From: Cherax quadricarinatus
Taxonomy: Eukaryota; Arthropoda; Malacostraca; Decapoda; Parastacidae
Assembly (NCBI RefSeq): GCF_038502225.1
Contig: NC_091323.1
Location: 22,916,345 to 22,980,344 of the forward strand
Direction of reading: 5' to 3'
DNA: 64,000 bases
In this document: one piece after another, positions 21,598 to 31,675 of the stretch
Position numbering within the stretch: the first letter of the stretch is position 1
How the letters are laid out: every line of letters starts with the position of its first letter
The notes under the pieces: model-generated
The model's database searches: none
Seen by the model: the letters and a program-made list of their open reading frames with translations, nothing else
What the model was told of the DNA's origin: nothing
Translations under genes and position numbers: made by a program

Positions 21598-22067
21598 GTC
21601 TCTCTCATTTAAAAATAACAGCACTCTTTAAAGGGGGAGGAGAAGGGTGCTTTGATCCAACAAATTGGGCTTATGCTCTCCTCCTTTAGACTGAACCTGT
21701 AATTGCAGTATTCAGGTCTTTATTTTAATAGGTAAGGGGAAGAGTACTCTATTGTGCACACCTGACTTGCTCGCGTGTGTGAGGACTTGCATGCAACTGG
21801 ATTCGTCACCTCTTGAGAAAGGTCTCAGGTTTAGCCGATATGATTCGTGTTACTTCCGCAGTGTCACTTTTCTTTATTCTCATATATTTACCAATCTGTA
21901 CATGTGTGTCGGGGAGGGGGGGAGAAATCTAAATATTTTTCCCCGTAGCCATTTTTATTTACTTCTCCTCGGATTATGTTATACAGATCTGGTCTTCATA
22001 ATAAATGTATGTATAGTATGTACCTATGTAAATATATATGTATGTATCTAAGTATTCAAGTCTCACA

Positions 22068-22068
<1 letters not shown>

Positions 22069-22128
<60 letters not shown>
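22069..22128. repeat. (TA)n microsatellite
   Basis: About 30 TA units directly preceding the repeat at 22129. Confidence 0.95.
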
Positions 22129-22129
<1 letters not shown>

Positions 22130-22325
22130 CTCCATGGGGAAGTGGAACAGAATTCTTCCTCCGTAAGCCATGCGTGTTGTAAGAGGCAACTAAAATGCCA
22201 GGGGCAAGGGGCTAGTAACCCCTTCTCCTGTATATATTACTAAATGTAAAAGGAGAAACTTTCGTTTTTCCTTTTGGGCCACCCTGCCTTGGTGGGATAC
22301 GGCCGATGTGTTGAAAGAAAGAAAG
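22129..22325 (+). repeat. interspersed repeat with TGGGATACGGCCGATGTGTT
   Basis: Contains GGGGCTAGTAACCCCTTCTC and CCTTGGTGGGATACGGCCGA. A second, shorter copy lies at 26272-26375. Here it follows a (TA)n array. Confidence 0.65.
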
Positions 22326-22329
22326 AATA

Positions 22330-23280
22330 TATATATACATATATATGATTTACATCACACACACACACATTCGACCCCCCTTCTGGGATCCTCCCAGGAG
22401 GTCGAAATATACAGATTAATTAATCTCCCGAGTGGGTTATTATTCACTGATTAAGATCAGTGAAGTTATAACACCTGGAAGATGCAGTATGAGAGGAGTT
22501 AATATGCTTAAGGTACACAAATGAATGAGAAACACTAATAAAGGGGAGTATATATAAGGTGATAAAAATATCAAACCAAGACAGAACTCAGAACAGCGGA
22601 CTTAAATGTACGGACATTTAATTTAAACTGGATGCGAGGAATCGGCTTTTGTAAGTAGAGATGTATGTTGGTGCAATGAACTGCCAAGCAGTTACACGGA
22701 AGCAAATGCTCAAGATAACTGGAGAAATAGGCTGGGTTGCTACCAACAAGTGATTCAGTGAAAAAGCTAAGTGAGCAAACACTAGAACATATATGAAAAC
22801 GTTCCGGTCCTGGGACCTTGGTCAGCAGGTCTGCTACAGCAGTTATTTTGTTCATTTATTTTATTAACATGTGTCAGGAGAACAAACGAAAGATCCCAAT
22901 GGAGAGAAATAAGGGAAATGCAAGGAGCAGACACCAGCAAGACGGGTCACCGGAGCTCTGTGACACGAATCAACAATTCACCGACTCAGAGTAACAGAGA
23001 AGCCCTGTAAAACAGGTGCTGGAGGTGTCAAATGTTTCAACGTTTACAAGAGCTGAGAATGTGCTTATAAACTTGTCGCTGTGACGTGAGCTTATTGTGA
23101 TTGGTGGCGGGTTAACCCCGGCTGCCTTCCCGAACACCGCCTCCGCTTGTGGGTACGAAACCATTGTCTTATGGCAGGTTTGTTTCTTATTCCCTTTTAT
23201 GACAAATACAGAATTCCAGTAGGCGTTAAAAAAAGTATTAGACTAATGGATTTAATGAACATTTACATAAACAACCTGCA
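22330..23280. other. no gene recognised
   Basis: Contains a hairpin fragment CTTCTGGGATCCTCCCAGGA with TCGAAATATACAGATTAATT at 22370-22425, related to 12355-12440. The rest is non-repetitive here, with only short frames (94 codons at most) lacking known motifs. Confidence 0.4.
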
Positions 23281-23284
23281 CATG

Positions 23285-23395
23285 GGAGAAAGAAGCTTAC
23301 GACGACGTCTCGGTCCAACTTGGACCATTTACAAAGTCAGACCGAAACGACTTCGTAGCCTATTGTTCCAGTCACGGTATTGTGCCTTTTGTTCT
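23285..23395 (+). repeat. GACGACGTCTCGGTCCAACTT foldback-type repeat
   Basis: CTCGGTCCAACTTGGACCAT followed by ACAAAGTCAGACCGAAACGA gives partly complementary ends. The AAACG core relates it to other CGAAACGT repeats in the window. Confidence 0.55.
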
Positions 23396-23654
23396 TTAAT
23401 GAACATTTAGTAGAGGGTCCACCGCCAGTGCAAATTGTGGGACCCACAATCTCGGAGAAGTGGATAAAAAGGCATCGAGAAAAAATATTTGGATTTCTTC
23501 CTAAAGCCATATGAATATTCCACTTCCCTACCCCCCCCTCTCATTTTTTTGCACCAATAGGTACATTTTATTACATAATATGGCACACAAAACTTAAAAG
23601 ATAACTTGCTGAAGATGGCATATACAGTACACGAGGGTTGAGGTATTTTTTTTT

Positions 23655-23770
23655 TCCAGGACAAGTGTTTCCTGACACGGGATTAGTCATATGATGACCC
23701 GCAACTGGAGCTTTTAGTCATCTGGCTGAGGCTTACCTGTCGACCCCTTTAAAAATTAATGGTTATAATT
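23655..23770 (+). repeat. GACAAGTGTTTCCTGACA repeat
   Basis: Shared segments GGACAAGTGTTTCCTGA, TAGTCATATGATGACC and TGGAGCTTTTAGTCATCTGG recur at 56393-56535 (same strand) and inverted at 34386-34522 and 48893-49020. Length about 130 bp; SINE or MITE nature unknown. Confidence 0.75.
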
Positions 23771-23837
23771 CTAAGCTTGAGGTTGCCTGGCGGTGGATGC
23801 GCAAGGTATAGCTAAGGCTTGGGTAGGGAGCCTGCTT

Positions 23838-23844
<7 letters not shown>

Positions 23845-23928
<84 letters not shown>
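23845..23928. repeat. (AT)n microsatellite adjacent to MITE-like repeat
   Basis: About 42 AT units, immediately before the CGTGCCGAATAG terminal repeat. Confidence 0.95.
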
Positions 23929-23931
<3 letters not shown>

Positions 23932-24215
23932 GTCGTGCCGAATAGGCAGAACTTGCGATCTTGGCTTAAATAGCGACGCTCATCTTGCCATATAGGACAA
24001 GTGAAAATTTGTGTATGTAATAATTTCGCCAAAATCATTCTGAACCTAACGAAAAAAATATATTTCACTGTGCTTGTTTAGTATTAAATTGCTGTAAACA
24101 AATCTAAAATATATTTAGTTGGGTTAGGCTAAAATAAATTGCTCTTGTTATAATAAGGTTAGGTAAGTTTTCTAAGATTCTTTTGGTGCAAAATTAATAC
24201 TGTTGACAGTGGCTG
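23929..24215 (+). mobile_element. MITE-like element, TIR CGTGCCGAATAG, left part
   Basis: Starts ATGTCGTGCCGAATAGGCAG after the AT array and continues with AATAGCGACGCTCATCTTGC, TAATTTCGCCAAAATCATTC and TTGTTATAATAAGGTTAGGT. The copy at 41700-42055 shows the other end with the inverted CTATTCGGCACG. This copy loses the right end near 24215. It has no coding capacity, so it is presumably non-autonomous. Confidence 0.75.
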
Positions 24216-24459
24216 AGGCAGTGAAAACTTTCAATTTTCACTTATGTTCATATACTATGGTTTTAAAGGGCGTAAATAATATATTTACTAATAAGCTGAA
24301 GCACAGATACATACTTGGATATACTTACATTTGCAGTCAGAGGGGATTATAATGTATTGTTTTACTAATAAGTCAACTTAAAGTTTACAGATGATTGTTA
24401 AACGATATATGATTGTTTTGACCACCTAAGCTGATAGTTTGTTGTGCTTCGTTCTTCCC

Positions 24460-24690
24460 CCTTCTACTTACTCCTCCCTCCTTCTCTCTCTCCTTCCTCC
24501 CTCTCTCTCTCCTCCCTCTCTCCTTCCTCCCTCTCTCTCTCCTCCCTCTCTCCTTCCTCCCTCTCTCTCTCCTTCCTCCCTCTCTCTCTCCTCTCTCTCT
24601 CCTTCCTCCCTCTCTCTCTCCTTCCTCCCTCTCTCCTTCCTCCCTCCCTCTCTCCTTCGTCCCTCTCTCTCTCCTTCCTTCCTTCGACAG
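24460..24690. repeat. polypyrimidine CTCC/TCTC tract
   Basis: 230 bases of pure C and T with loosely repeated CTCCTTCCTCCCTCTCTCTC. Possible triplex-forming tract; open frames on both strands are compositional. Confidence 0.9.
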
Positions 24691-24889
24691 GTAGCACGTA
24701 AGTGACCACAGCAGACACAATGGGTCTCTCTCACAGTCCAGTTACAGTTAGAAACTGTGAATATTATAGTCGTTTCATAAATTTCATTCATCAAATGTTG
24801 ATTAATTATCCAGCTGATGCAACGCCAGGCTGCAATATCACCAATGAAAATATATATTAATAGTGAACGGATTTGCAATTTCATATAAT

Positions 24890-25222
24890 TATGACGAAGT
24901 ATCGTATTGCTGGATGTATAATTTTATAGTGAGAGATGTATCGTATTGTTGGGTGTATTTTATAGTGAGAGATGTATCGTATTGTTGGGTGTATTTTATA
25001 GTGAGAGATGTATCGTATTGTTGGGTGTATTTTATAGTGAGAGATGTATCGTATTGTTGGGTGTATTTTATAGTGAGAGATGTATCGTATTGTTGGGTGT
25101 ATTTTATAGTGAGAGATATATCGTATTGTTGGGTGTATATTTTTATAGTGAGAGATGTATTGTTGGGTGTATTTTATAGTGAGAGATGTCGTATTACTGG
25201 GTGTATAAGTTTATAGTGAGAA
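24890..25222. repeat. 36-bp minisatellite
   Basis: About nine 36-bp units with core GAGAGATGTATCGTATTGTT. The middle units are identical; the first and last carry substitutions and small indels. The plus strand is open through the array (YFIVRDVSYCWV per unit), an artefact of the multiple-of-three period. Confidence 0.92.
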
Positions 25223-25429
25223 ATATCAGGAATATTAAAGAAAAATATTCTCTCACAATGATTCTCATTTATCTCTTCGTATCTTGGTTGTCTTCCTTTT
25301 TCCCGAGGGAGACTGGTGCTTTGAAACCAGCGATGGGCTCTTGATTCGAGAAATTGGAGTTCCCCTTCCCTTAGATTGAACATGATCACCTCCCATTCCC
25401 TAGAGCTTCCTCGTGGCATAGTTTGGTGA

Positions 25430-25550
25430 GTCCCCGGCTGTGAGTGCCCCCGCGGCCCGGTCCCAAACCAGGCTTCCAGTCTGAACCATCAAGCTGTTGG
25501 CGTCAGCCTCCCGTAGCCTAGCGTTTTCATCACAGCCTGGTTGATTAAGA
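25430..25550 (-). mobile_element. degenerate family A end
   Basis: GCCCCCGCGGCCCGGTCCCA and a CCAGGCTTCC segment identify the C-terminal coding end. It is too diverged for a frame. Confidence 0.55.
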
Positions 25551-25858
25551 TAAAATAAGATAAGATTTCGTTCGGATTTTTAATCCCCGGAGGGTTAGCC
25601 ACCCAGGATAACCCAAGAAAGTCAGTGCGTCATCGAGGACTGTCTAACTTATTTCCATTGGGGTCCTTAATCTTGTCCCCCAGGATGCGACCCACACCAG
25701 TCGACTAACACCCAGGTACCTATTTACTGCTAGGTGAACAGGACAACAGGCGTAAGGAAACGTGTCGAAATGTTTCCACCCGCCGGGAATCGAACCCAGG
25801 CCCTCCGTGTGTGAAGCGGGAGCTTTAGCCACCAGGCCACCGGCCTTGAGCAATTTGT
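25547..25858 (-). mobile_element. tRNA-derived SINE, type B tail
   Basis: On the minus strand the head reads GGCCTGGTGGCTAAAGCTCC and the B box GGGTTCGATTCCCGG, clearly tRNA-like. The central domain is shared with type A copies (GGTACCTGGGTGTTAGTCGA, GTGTGGGTCGCATCCTGGGG). The tail differs: it contains CTTTCTTGGGTTATCCTGGG and ends in AAATCTTATCTTATTTTATC. Confidence 0.85.
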
Positions 25859-25871
25859 CAAATTCCCAAGA

Positions 25872-26190
25872 GTGCAGTAATAATAATCTTTATTTCTACA
25901 CGAACATGATACAACTTATACAGACCATAGCTCACATCACTGGCATACTATATGGAAAGCTCCTGGTTATGTACATTTCCCGCAACTTAGGCTAATTCCG
26001 TCTCACAGGATGCGACCCACACAAGTCGGCTAACACCCAGGTACCTATTGACTGATAGGTGGACAGAGACAGCATGTGTCTGAAGGAAACACACCCTCAA
26101 TCTTTCCACCCGTATCGGGGGTCGAACCACAACCTCAGTGTGTGTGAGCTGAGTGCGCTACCAACCAAACTACGGGACACCTGGCTCTAA
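25872..26190 (-). mobile_element. tRNA-derived SINE, type A tail
   Basis: The minus-strand head includes GTTTGGTTGGTAGCGCACTC and B-box-like GGTTCGACCCC, then the central domain and a tail with TGTAGAAATAAAGATTATTA. It sits head-to-tail with the type B copy just below it on the same strand. Confidence 0.85.
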
Positions 26191-26271
26191 GAAAAGACGA
26201 AAACTGTCTTGATTTTGACGGCTAGATAACAGCACTAGAGGACAGCACTCTTTTTTATACTTAGATTTAGA

Positions 26272-26375
26272 AGCAAGAGGGGGTAGTAACCCTTTTTCCT
26301 GTATTATTCCCCAAATTTAAAAAGAAAAACTTTCTTTTTAGGTCACCTGCCTCAGTGGGATACAGCCGGTTCGTT
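26272..26375 (+). repeat. second copy of the TGGGATACAGCCGG repeat
   Basis: GGGGGTAGTAACCCTTTTTC and CCTCAGTGGGATACAGCCGG match the repeat at 22129-22325. Confidence 0.6.
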
Positions 26376-26479
26376 GAATTTAGAAGCAAATAGTTAAACA
26401 TTGCCTAAAAAAAACTTGGGTTACAATCACACGGATCAAGTTAACTATTCTCTTGCTTAGAACTTGAAGCGTACTGAAT

Positions 26480-26640
26480 TATTCATTTCTCAGCCTAAGT
26501 CGTTCTGAAAAATTTCTCAGCCTAAATCATTCTGAATCATTCCCTTCTGAGCGTAAAACATTCTGAATCATTCCCTTCTGAGCCTAAGTCATTCTGAATT
26601 ATTCACCCTTTCTGAGTTTGAATCATTCTGAGAATACTTC
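26480..26640. repeat. short imperfect tandem repeat, TTCTGAGCCTAAGTCATTCT
   Basis: About five copies of a 24-35-bp unit. Spacing varies by an ATCATTCCC insertion. Confidence 0.7.
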
Positions 26641-26879
26641 CTCCTCCTTATGACCTGACTCACTGCGAAACACCGTAAGTATGAAGGTAATGGGGAAGGG
26701 GGCGGTGGTCAGGTGATGCTCCAGTGGGTGTCACAGTGGGTGCCCCAGTGGGTGAGGGTTGTGGGTGCAGGTAGTGGGTGAGGGTAGTGGGAAGGGGATG
26801 CCACAGTGGGTGTTTATCGTAACACAAGTGGGTGAGGAGCTGTGTGATAACACTGACAAATTGCCACTTGACGTTCTGG

Positions 26880-27765
26880 GAGGCGAAGGTGTTGAAGGGG
26901 TGTAGGGGGTGTATCTCCCCTGAGAGACGGGTGTATCTCCCCTGGGAGAGGGGTGTATCTCCCCTGGATGAGGAGTGTAGGGAGTGTATATCCCCTGGGA
27001 GAGGGGTGTAGTGGTGTATCTGCCCTGGATGAGTGTAGGGAGTGTATATTACCTGGGAGAGGGGTGTATCTCCCCTGAGAGACGGGTGTATCTCCCCTGA
27101 GAGACGGATGTATTTCCCATGGGAGAAGGGTGTATCTGCCCTGGACGAGGAGTGTAGGGAGTGTATATCCCCTGGGAGAGGGGTGTAGGGAGTGTATCTC
27201 GTCTGGGTGAAGGGTGTAGGGGAGTTTCTACCTTGGGAGAGGGGTGTTGGGGTCTCTATCTCCTAGGAGAGGGGTGTAGGGGTGTATCTCCTCTGGAAGA
27301 GGGGGTGTAGAGGTGTTTCTCCTCTGGAAGAGGGGGTGTAGAGGTGTTTCTCCTCTGGAAGAGGGGGTGTAGAGGTGTTTCTCCTCTGGGAGAGGGGGTG
27401 TAGAGGTGTTTCTCCTCTGGGAGAGGGGGTGTAGAGGTGTTTCTCCTCTGGAAGAGGGGGTGTAGAGGTGTTTCTCCTCTGGAAGAGGGGGTGTAGAGGT
27501 GTTTCTCCTCTGGAAGAGGGGGTGTAGAGGTGTTTCTCCTCTGGAAGAGGGGGTGTAGAGGTGTTTTTCCTCTGGAAGAGGGGGTGTAGAGGTGTTTCTC
27601 CTCTGGAAGAGGGGGTGTAGAGGTGTTTCTCCTCTGGAAGAGGGGGTGTAGAGGTGTTTTTCCTCTGGGAGAGGGGGTGTAGAGGTGTTTCTCCTCTGGG
27701 AGAGGGGGTGTAGGGGTGTCTCTTCCCTGGTTGAGAGGTGTAGGGGTGTTTCTATCCTGGGAGAG
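26880..27765. repeat. 31-bp minisatellite with degenerate flank
   Basis: The core at 27268-27720 has about 14-15 units of 31 bp (GGTGTTTCTCCTCTGGAAGA plus GGGGGTGTAGA). Left of it, 26900-27260 holds diverged and length-variable relatives with CTCCCCTGGGAGAGGGGTGT. The 306-codon minus frame cycles through three reading frames of the unit and is not a gene. Confidence 0.92.
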
Positions 27766-27769
27766 GGGT

Positions 27770-28020
27770 GTGTAATGGTGGTGGTTGAAGGTGGTGGTAG
27801 TGATGGCGGTGGTGATTGAAGGTGGTGGTGGTGAAGGTGGAGGGGAAGGTGGTGGTGGTAGCGGCGGCGGCGGCGGCGGCGGTGGTGGTGGTGGTGGTAG
27901 TTGAAGGTGGTGGTGGTGGTGATCGTGGTGGTGGTGATGGTGGTTGAAGGTGGTGACGGTGGTGGTGGTGGCTGAAGGTGGTGACGGTGGTGGTGGTTGA
28001 ATATAGTGGTGGTGGTGGAG
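27770..28020. repeat. imperfect (GGT)n / GTGGTG trinucleotide repeat
   Basis: Runs of GGT and GCG with TTGAAGGT interruptions repeated roughly every 40-60 bases. It is fused to the end of the 31-bp array. Confidence 0.9.
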
Positions 28021-28239
28021 GTAAGGGACGGTACATAAGGGTGATAACTCTAACACAGTGTACACACTGGACGACTCTAACACCACCATCATAAAACACA
28101 AATTGTCTTCCACACATTTATTGTGAATCTGGATTTTGGTCAGACCACATAAAAGGTGACTATCCTTAACAGACATGCGGGTTTAGCGCTGTTTTCTACC
28201 ACAATATTCCTGTACATCCACTAAAAATAAAGACCAGAA

Positions 28240-28750
28240 CTCATTTAAAATTAAGTCGTTTTTTAATAATTTTGCACCAAAAGCACCTTAGAAAACTTAA
28301 CCTTATTATAACAAGCGCAATTTAATTTTGCTTAATCCAACTAAATATATTTCGTACAAGCTTACAATAATTTAATAAACAAACACAATGAAATATATTT
28401 TGTTTCGTTAAGTTTAAAATGATTTTTGTGAAATTATTGAATACACAAGTGTCCGGGGCCCAAGACTGTTCAACAGCCTCCCATCAAGCATTAGGGGAAT
28501 TGCCAATAAACCCCTGCCTGCCTTCAAGAGAGAGCTGGACAGATACCTAAAGTCGGTGCCGGATCGCTTGCTCGTACGTCGGACTGCGTGCGGCCAGCAG
28601 TAACAGCTAGTTGATCAGGCCCTGATCCAAGGCCTGGTCGTGGACCGGGCCGCGGGGGCGTTGCGTTGTAACCTCCTCCAGGTAACAAATCGCAAGAAAA
28701 GCGTTGCCAAAATCGCAAGTTTTACCTATTCGGCACGACTTTATATACGC
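28240..28750 (-). mobile_element. MITE-like element interrupted by family A
   Basis: On the minus strand the left part starts at 28738 with TCGTGCCGAATAGGTAAAAC. The right part continues below 28449 with GAAATTATTTTG-like and CTTGTTATAATAAGGTTAAG sequence to about 28240. A family A fragment occupies 28449-28684 between them. About 20 bases of MITE sequence seem lost at the insertion. Confidence 0.78.
28449..28684 (+). mobile_element. family A 3' fragment nested in a MITE-like element
   Basis: Begins GTCCGGGGCCCAAGACTGTT and runs through AACAGCCTCCCATCAAGCAT to the GGGCCGCGGGGGCGTTG end and CTCCTCCAGGTAAC. It is 5'-truncated to about 235 bp. Flanking sequence on both sides belongs to the same MITE-like repeat, so the order of insertion is clear. 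Confidence 0.85.
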
Positions 28751-29061
28751 CATGTTTATTGTATAAGTATTAAAGTTGGTGGTGGTGGAGGCTCGAGCCT
28801 CCGTCTCCCGAGTGCCAGACAGGTGCTCAAAAACAGAGTATGTTTTTTTGAAGCTGTGGAGAATATGTCTTGTGTTCTTAAATATATTTGTAGGGCTTCG
28901 TTGTCTTGCCGAAAGTGTGTTACTAGCGTGTTGACGTAGATGACGCAGTTGTTGTGTTACTATGACAGGTACGCCAGGTGGGTGAGTCAGGGAGGAGGGA
29001 CGGGGGTCGCAGTGAAGGACAGGAGGAAGGGACGGAATGAGTGAGAGTGCGGGAGGGAGCG

Positions 29062-29292
29062 AGTGTGTACTCACCTATTTGTGGTTGCAGGGGTCGAGTC
29101 TTAGCTCCTGGCCCCGCCTCTTCACCGGTTGCTACTAGGCCCTCTCTCTCCCCGCTCCATGAGCTTTATCAAACCTCGTCTTAAAACTGTGTATGGTTCC
29201 TGCCTCCACTACGTCATTTTCTAGGCTATTCCACTGCCTTACAACTCTATGACTGAAGAAATACTTCCTACTATCTCTCTGACTCATTTGTG
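29062..29292 (-). mobile_element. family B 3' fragment
   Basis: The reverse complement gives GAAGTATTTCTTCAGTCATA, TGGAATAGCCTAGAAAATGA, then AGCTCATGG and the end GCAACCACAAATAGGTGAGT ACACAC. It is 5'-truncated; a GT/GA microsatellite (29298-29334) lies at its 5' side and a GTGTGT at the 3' side. Confidence 0.85.
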
Positions 29293-29294
29293 TC

Positions 29295-29329
<35 letters not shown>

Positions 29330-29439
29330 TAGAGTTCATGAGGGAATAAGTGTGTATGAGGAAGTGTGAATGAGTGAGGGAGGATAACCTCTTCACGACG
29401 CGAGTGAATGAGTGAAGGAGGAAAGGTGTAAATAAAGTG

Positions 29440-30135
29440 TATGAGGGAATGAGGGAGGGTGTAAGCGGAGGAGGGAGTAAAGGAAGGTGTTAGTAAAGGA
29501 AGGTGTAAGAAGAGTGTAAGTAAAATAGGGTGTAAATAACGGAGGGTGTAAAGGAGGGTGTAATTAGAGGGTGTAAGTAAAGGAGGGTGTAAGTAAAGGA
29601 GGGTGTAAGTAAATGAGGATGTAAGTAAAGGATGATATAAGTAAAGCTGGGTGTAAGTTAAGGAGGGTGTAAGTTAAGGAGGGTGTAAGTAAAGGAGGGT
29701 GTAAGTAAAGGAGGGTGTAAGTAAATGAGGATGTAAGTAAAGGAGGGTGCAAGTAAAGGAGGGTGCAAGTAAAGGAGGGTGTAAGTAAAGGAGGGTGTAA
29801 ATAAAGGAGGGTGTAAGTAAAGGAGGGTGTAAGTAAAGGAGGGTGCAAGTAAAGGAGGGTGTAAGTAAAGGAGGGTGTAAGTAAAGGAGGGTGTAAGTAA
29901 AGGAGGCTGTAAGTAAAGGAGGGTGTATGCAAAGGAGGGTGTATGCAAAGGAGGGCGTAAGTAAAGGATGATATAAGTAAAGCTGGGTGTAAGTTAAGGA
30001 GGTGTAAGTAAAGGAGAGTGTAAATAAAGGAGGATGTAGGTAAAGGAGGGTGCAAGTAAAGGAGGGTGCAAGTAAAGGAGGGTGTAAGTAAAGAAGGGTA
30101 TAAGTAAAGAAGGGTATAAGTGAGTAAAGGGGGGT
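29440..30135. repeat. 16-bp minisatellite, GGAGGGTGTAAGTAAA
   Basis: Some 42 units of 16 bp. A longer pattern is visible: GGATGATATAAGTAAAGCTG followed by GGTGTAAGTTAAGGA occurs at about 29629 and again at about 29966, so a segment of roughly 337 bp was duplicated inside the array. The 195-codon Leu/Thr-rich minus frame is an artefact. Confidence 0.93.
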
Positions 30136-30354
30136 TTCTCGTACGCTTCATTTGCTGTCTAACACAACTGTACAGAGGATAAAACCTCTAGCAATTAATG
30201 GTACACAAACTTCAAATATTCACATTTAGAACAGACACTAGCCGACCCCATAAAACACTTTTTCCATCTCATAGCTATGTTTAGGCAATTTAAGGCATAT
30301 TTATGCTTATCCGGGTACAGTCATGTTTGACCGTGTTAAGCAGACTTTAGTCAT

Positions 30355-30510
30355 CTTGTTGGTGGGAGCAACGACAACTTACGTCCTCTTGTTGGTGGTG
30401 GATTATAGAGCAACGACAACTTACGTCCTCTTGTTGGTGGTGGATTATAGAGCAACGACAACTTACGCCGTCTTGTTTGTGGTTTATAGAGCAACGACAA
30501 CTTACGCCGT
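30355..30510. repeat. 42-bp tandem repeat
   Basis: Three and a half copies built on AGCAACGACAACTTACGTCC. The last copies have GCCGTC in place of GTCCTC and deletions. Confidence 0.85.
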
Positions 30511-30784
30511 ATCGAACCCACCGAGTATTAGGTCACTTTACCAATCTGGAGAACAATTGTGTCCATGTTTTTTTTTTTTTAGTTGATAAATTATAATGAT
30601 TATAGAAAGAGTTAAGGTTTTCATTATATTATTGCAACCGAGACTTTTGCGGTTCTGTATGATTTTTTTTTAGTTTAGGTCTTGTCTTGTTTGCATTATT
30701 AGTGTACAGCTCGTTGTTTACTTCACCGGGGTACAGCTGGTTGTTTGAGTCGCGGGGATGGTATCTGGGAGTCACTCCAGGTAA

Positions 30785-31065
30785 GGAACCTTATGGCCAC
30801 TGCTACGACGGCTTCTACTACTACTGTTGCTGCTACCACTACTGATGTAGGTAGCACTACTGTTACTTCTGCTGTTACTATGACTATTGCAGCACGTAGT
30901 ACTGCTGTTATTGTTCCTACTACTACTACTGCTGTTACTACTTCTGGTATAAACAGTACTGCTGCTGTTACTACTACTGTTGTAGGCAGTCCTGCTAAAA
31001 CTACTACTGCTCTTTCTTTAACTATTCCAGGAGGTAGTACTGCTGCTTTTGCTACTGCTTTCAAA
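30785..31065. repeat. imperfect ACT/GCT trinucleotide region
   Basis: Diverged (ACT)n with GCT, GTT and GTA variants. It stays open as a Thr/Ala-rich plus frame (within 30745-31152). I read this as a decayed trinucleotide repeat because the opposite strand is equally open and no signal peptide or start context is evident. Confidence 0.7.
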
Positions 31066-31074
31066 ACCTCAAAT

Positions 31075-31400
31075 AATACAGTATTCTCGCAGCAATGGTT
31101 TCAAGTTGGAAAAATTCAGATTCAGGAAGGATATAGGAAAGCACTGGTTTGATAATAGAGTTGTGGATGAGTGGAACAAACTCCCAAGTACAGTTATTGA
31201 GGCTAAAACGTTAGGTAGTTTAAAAATAGGTTAGATAAATACACGAGTGGGTGTTGGTGCCGTGGTCCTTGAGTGGAGGTGACCAGACTATGCTGACAGA
31301 CTGGGTGGGTCTTTGGGCTAATCCAGGGGGGAAGGGACATGGACCTGCACCGCATGGGTCAGTAGGCCTGTTGCAGTGTTCCTTCTTTCTTATGTTCTTA
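31075..31400 (+). mobile_element. family C 3' end, second copy
   Basis: GGTTTCAAGTTGGAAAAATT to AAAACGTTAGGTAGTTTAAA matches 9890-10020, encoding KLEKFRFRKDIGKHWFDNRV and EWNKLPSTVIEAKTLGSL. The 3' UTR ends TGCAGTGTTCCTTCTTTCTT ATGTTCTTA. The two copies agree in the coding part and at the very end but differ in the middle of the UTR. Confidence 0.82.
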
Positions 31401-31675
31401 AAACATTTCTCAAGTCTTAATTATTTGTTTTCGAATCTTCTCTTACCACTCTCATTCTCCCTCATTCCATCCTCCCCCCTTCACCCCAGCATCCCCCCTC
31501 CCTCTCCTCCAACACGCCGTTCCTCTGTCCCCTCCCTGACTTTCGTCAGGCAGGTATTGAAATATTTCTTCGTTATTTGTTTACGAACAGGAATACGTGT
31601 TTGTAAGATGCCTTCATAAAGCTTGTAACTTAAGGTCCCAGGTCGCCCCGCCTTCAGTAACGGAGAAGAGGCTGT

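Noticed and set aside
30745..31152. Thr/Ala-rich mucin-like ORF
   Set aside because: Decayed ACT trinucleotide repeat running into a family C 3' end; the reverse strand is open as well, and no signal peptide is seen.
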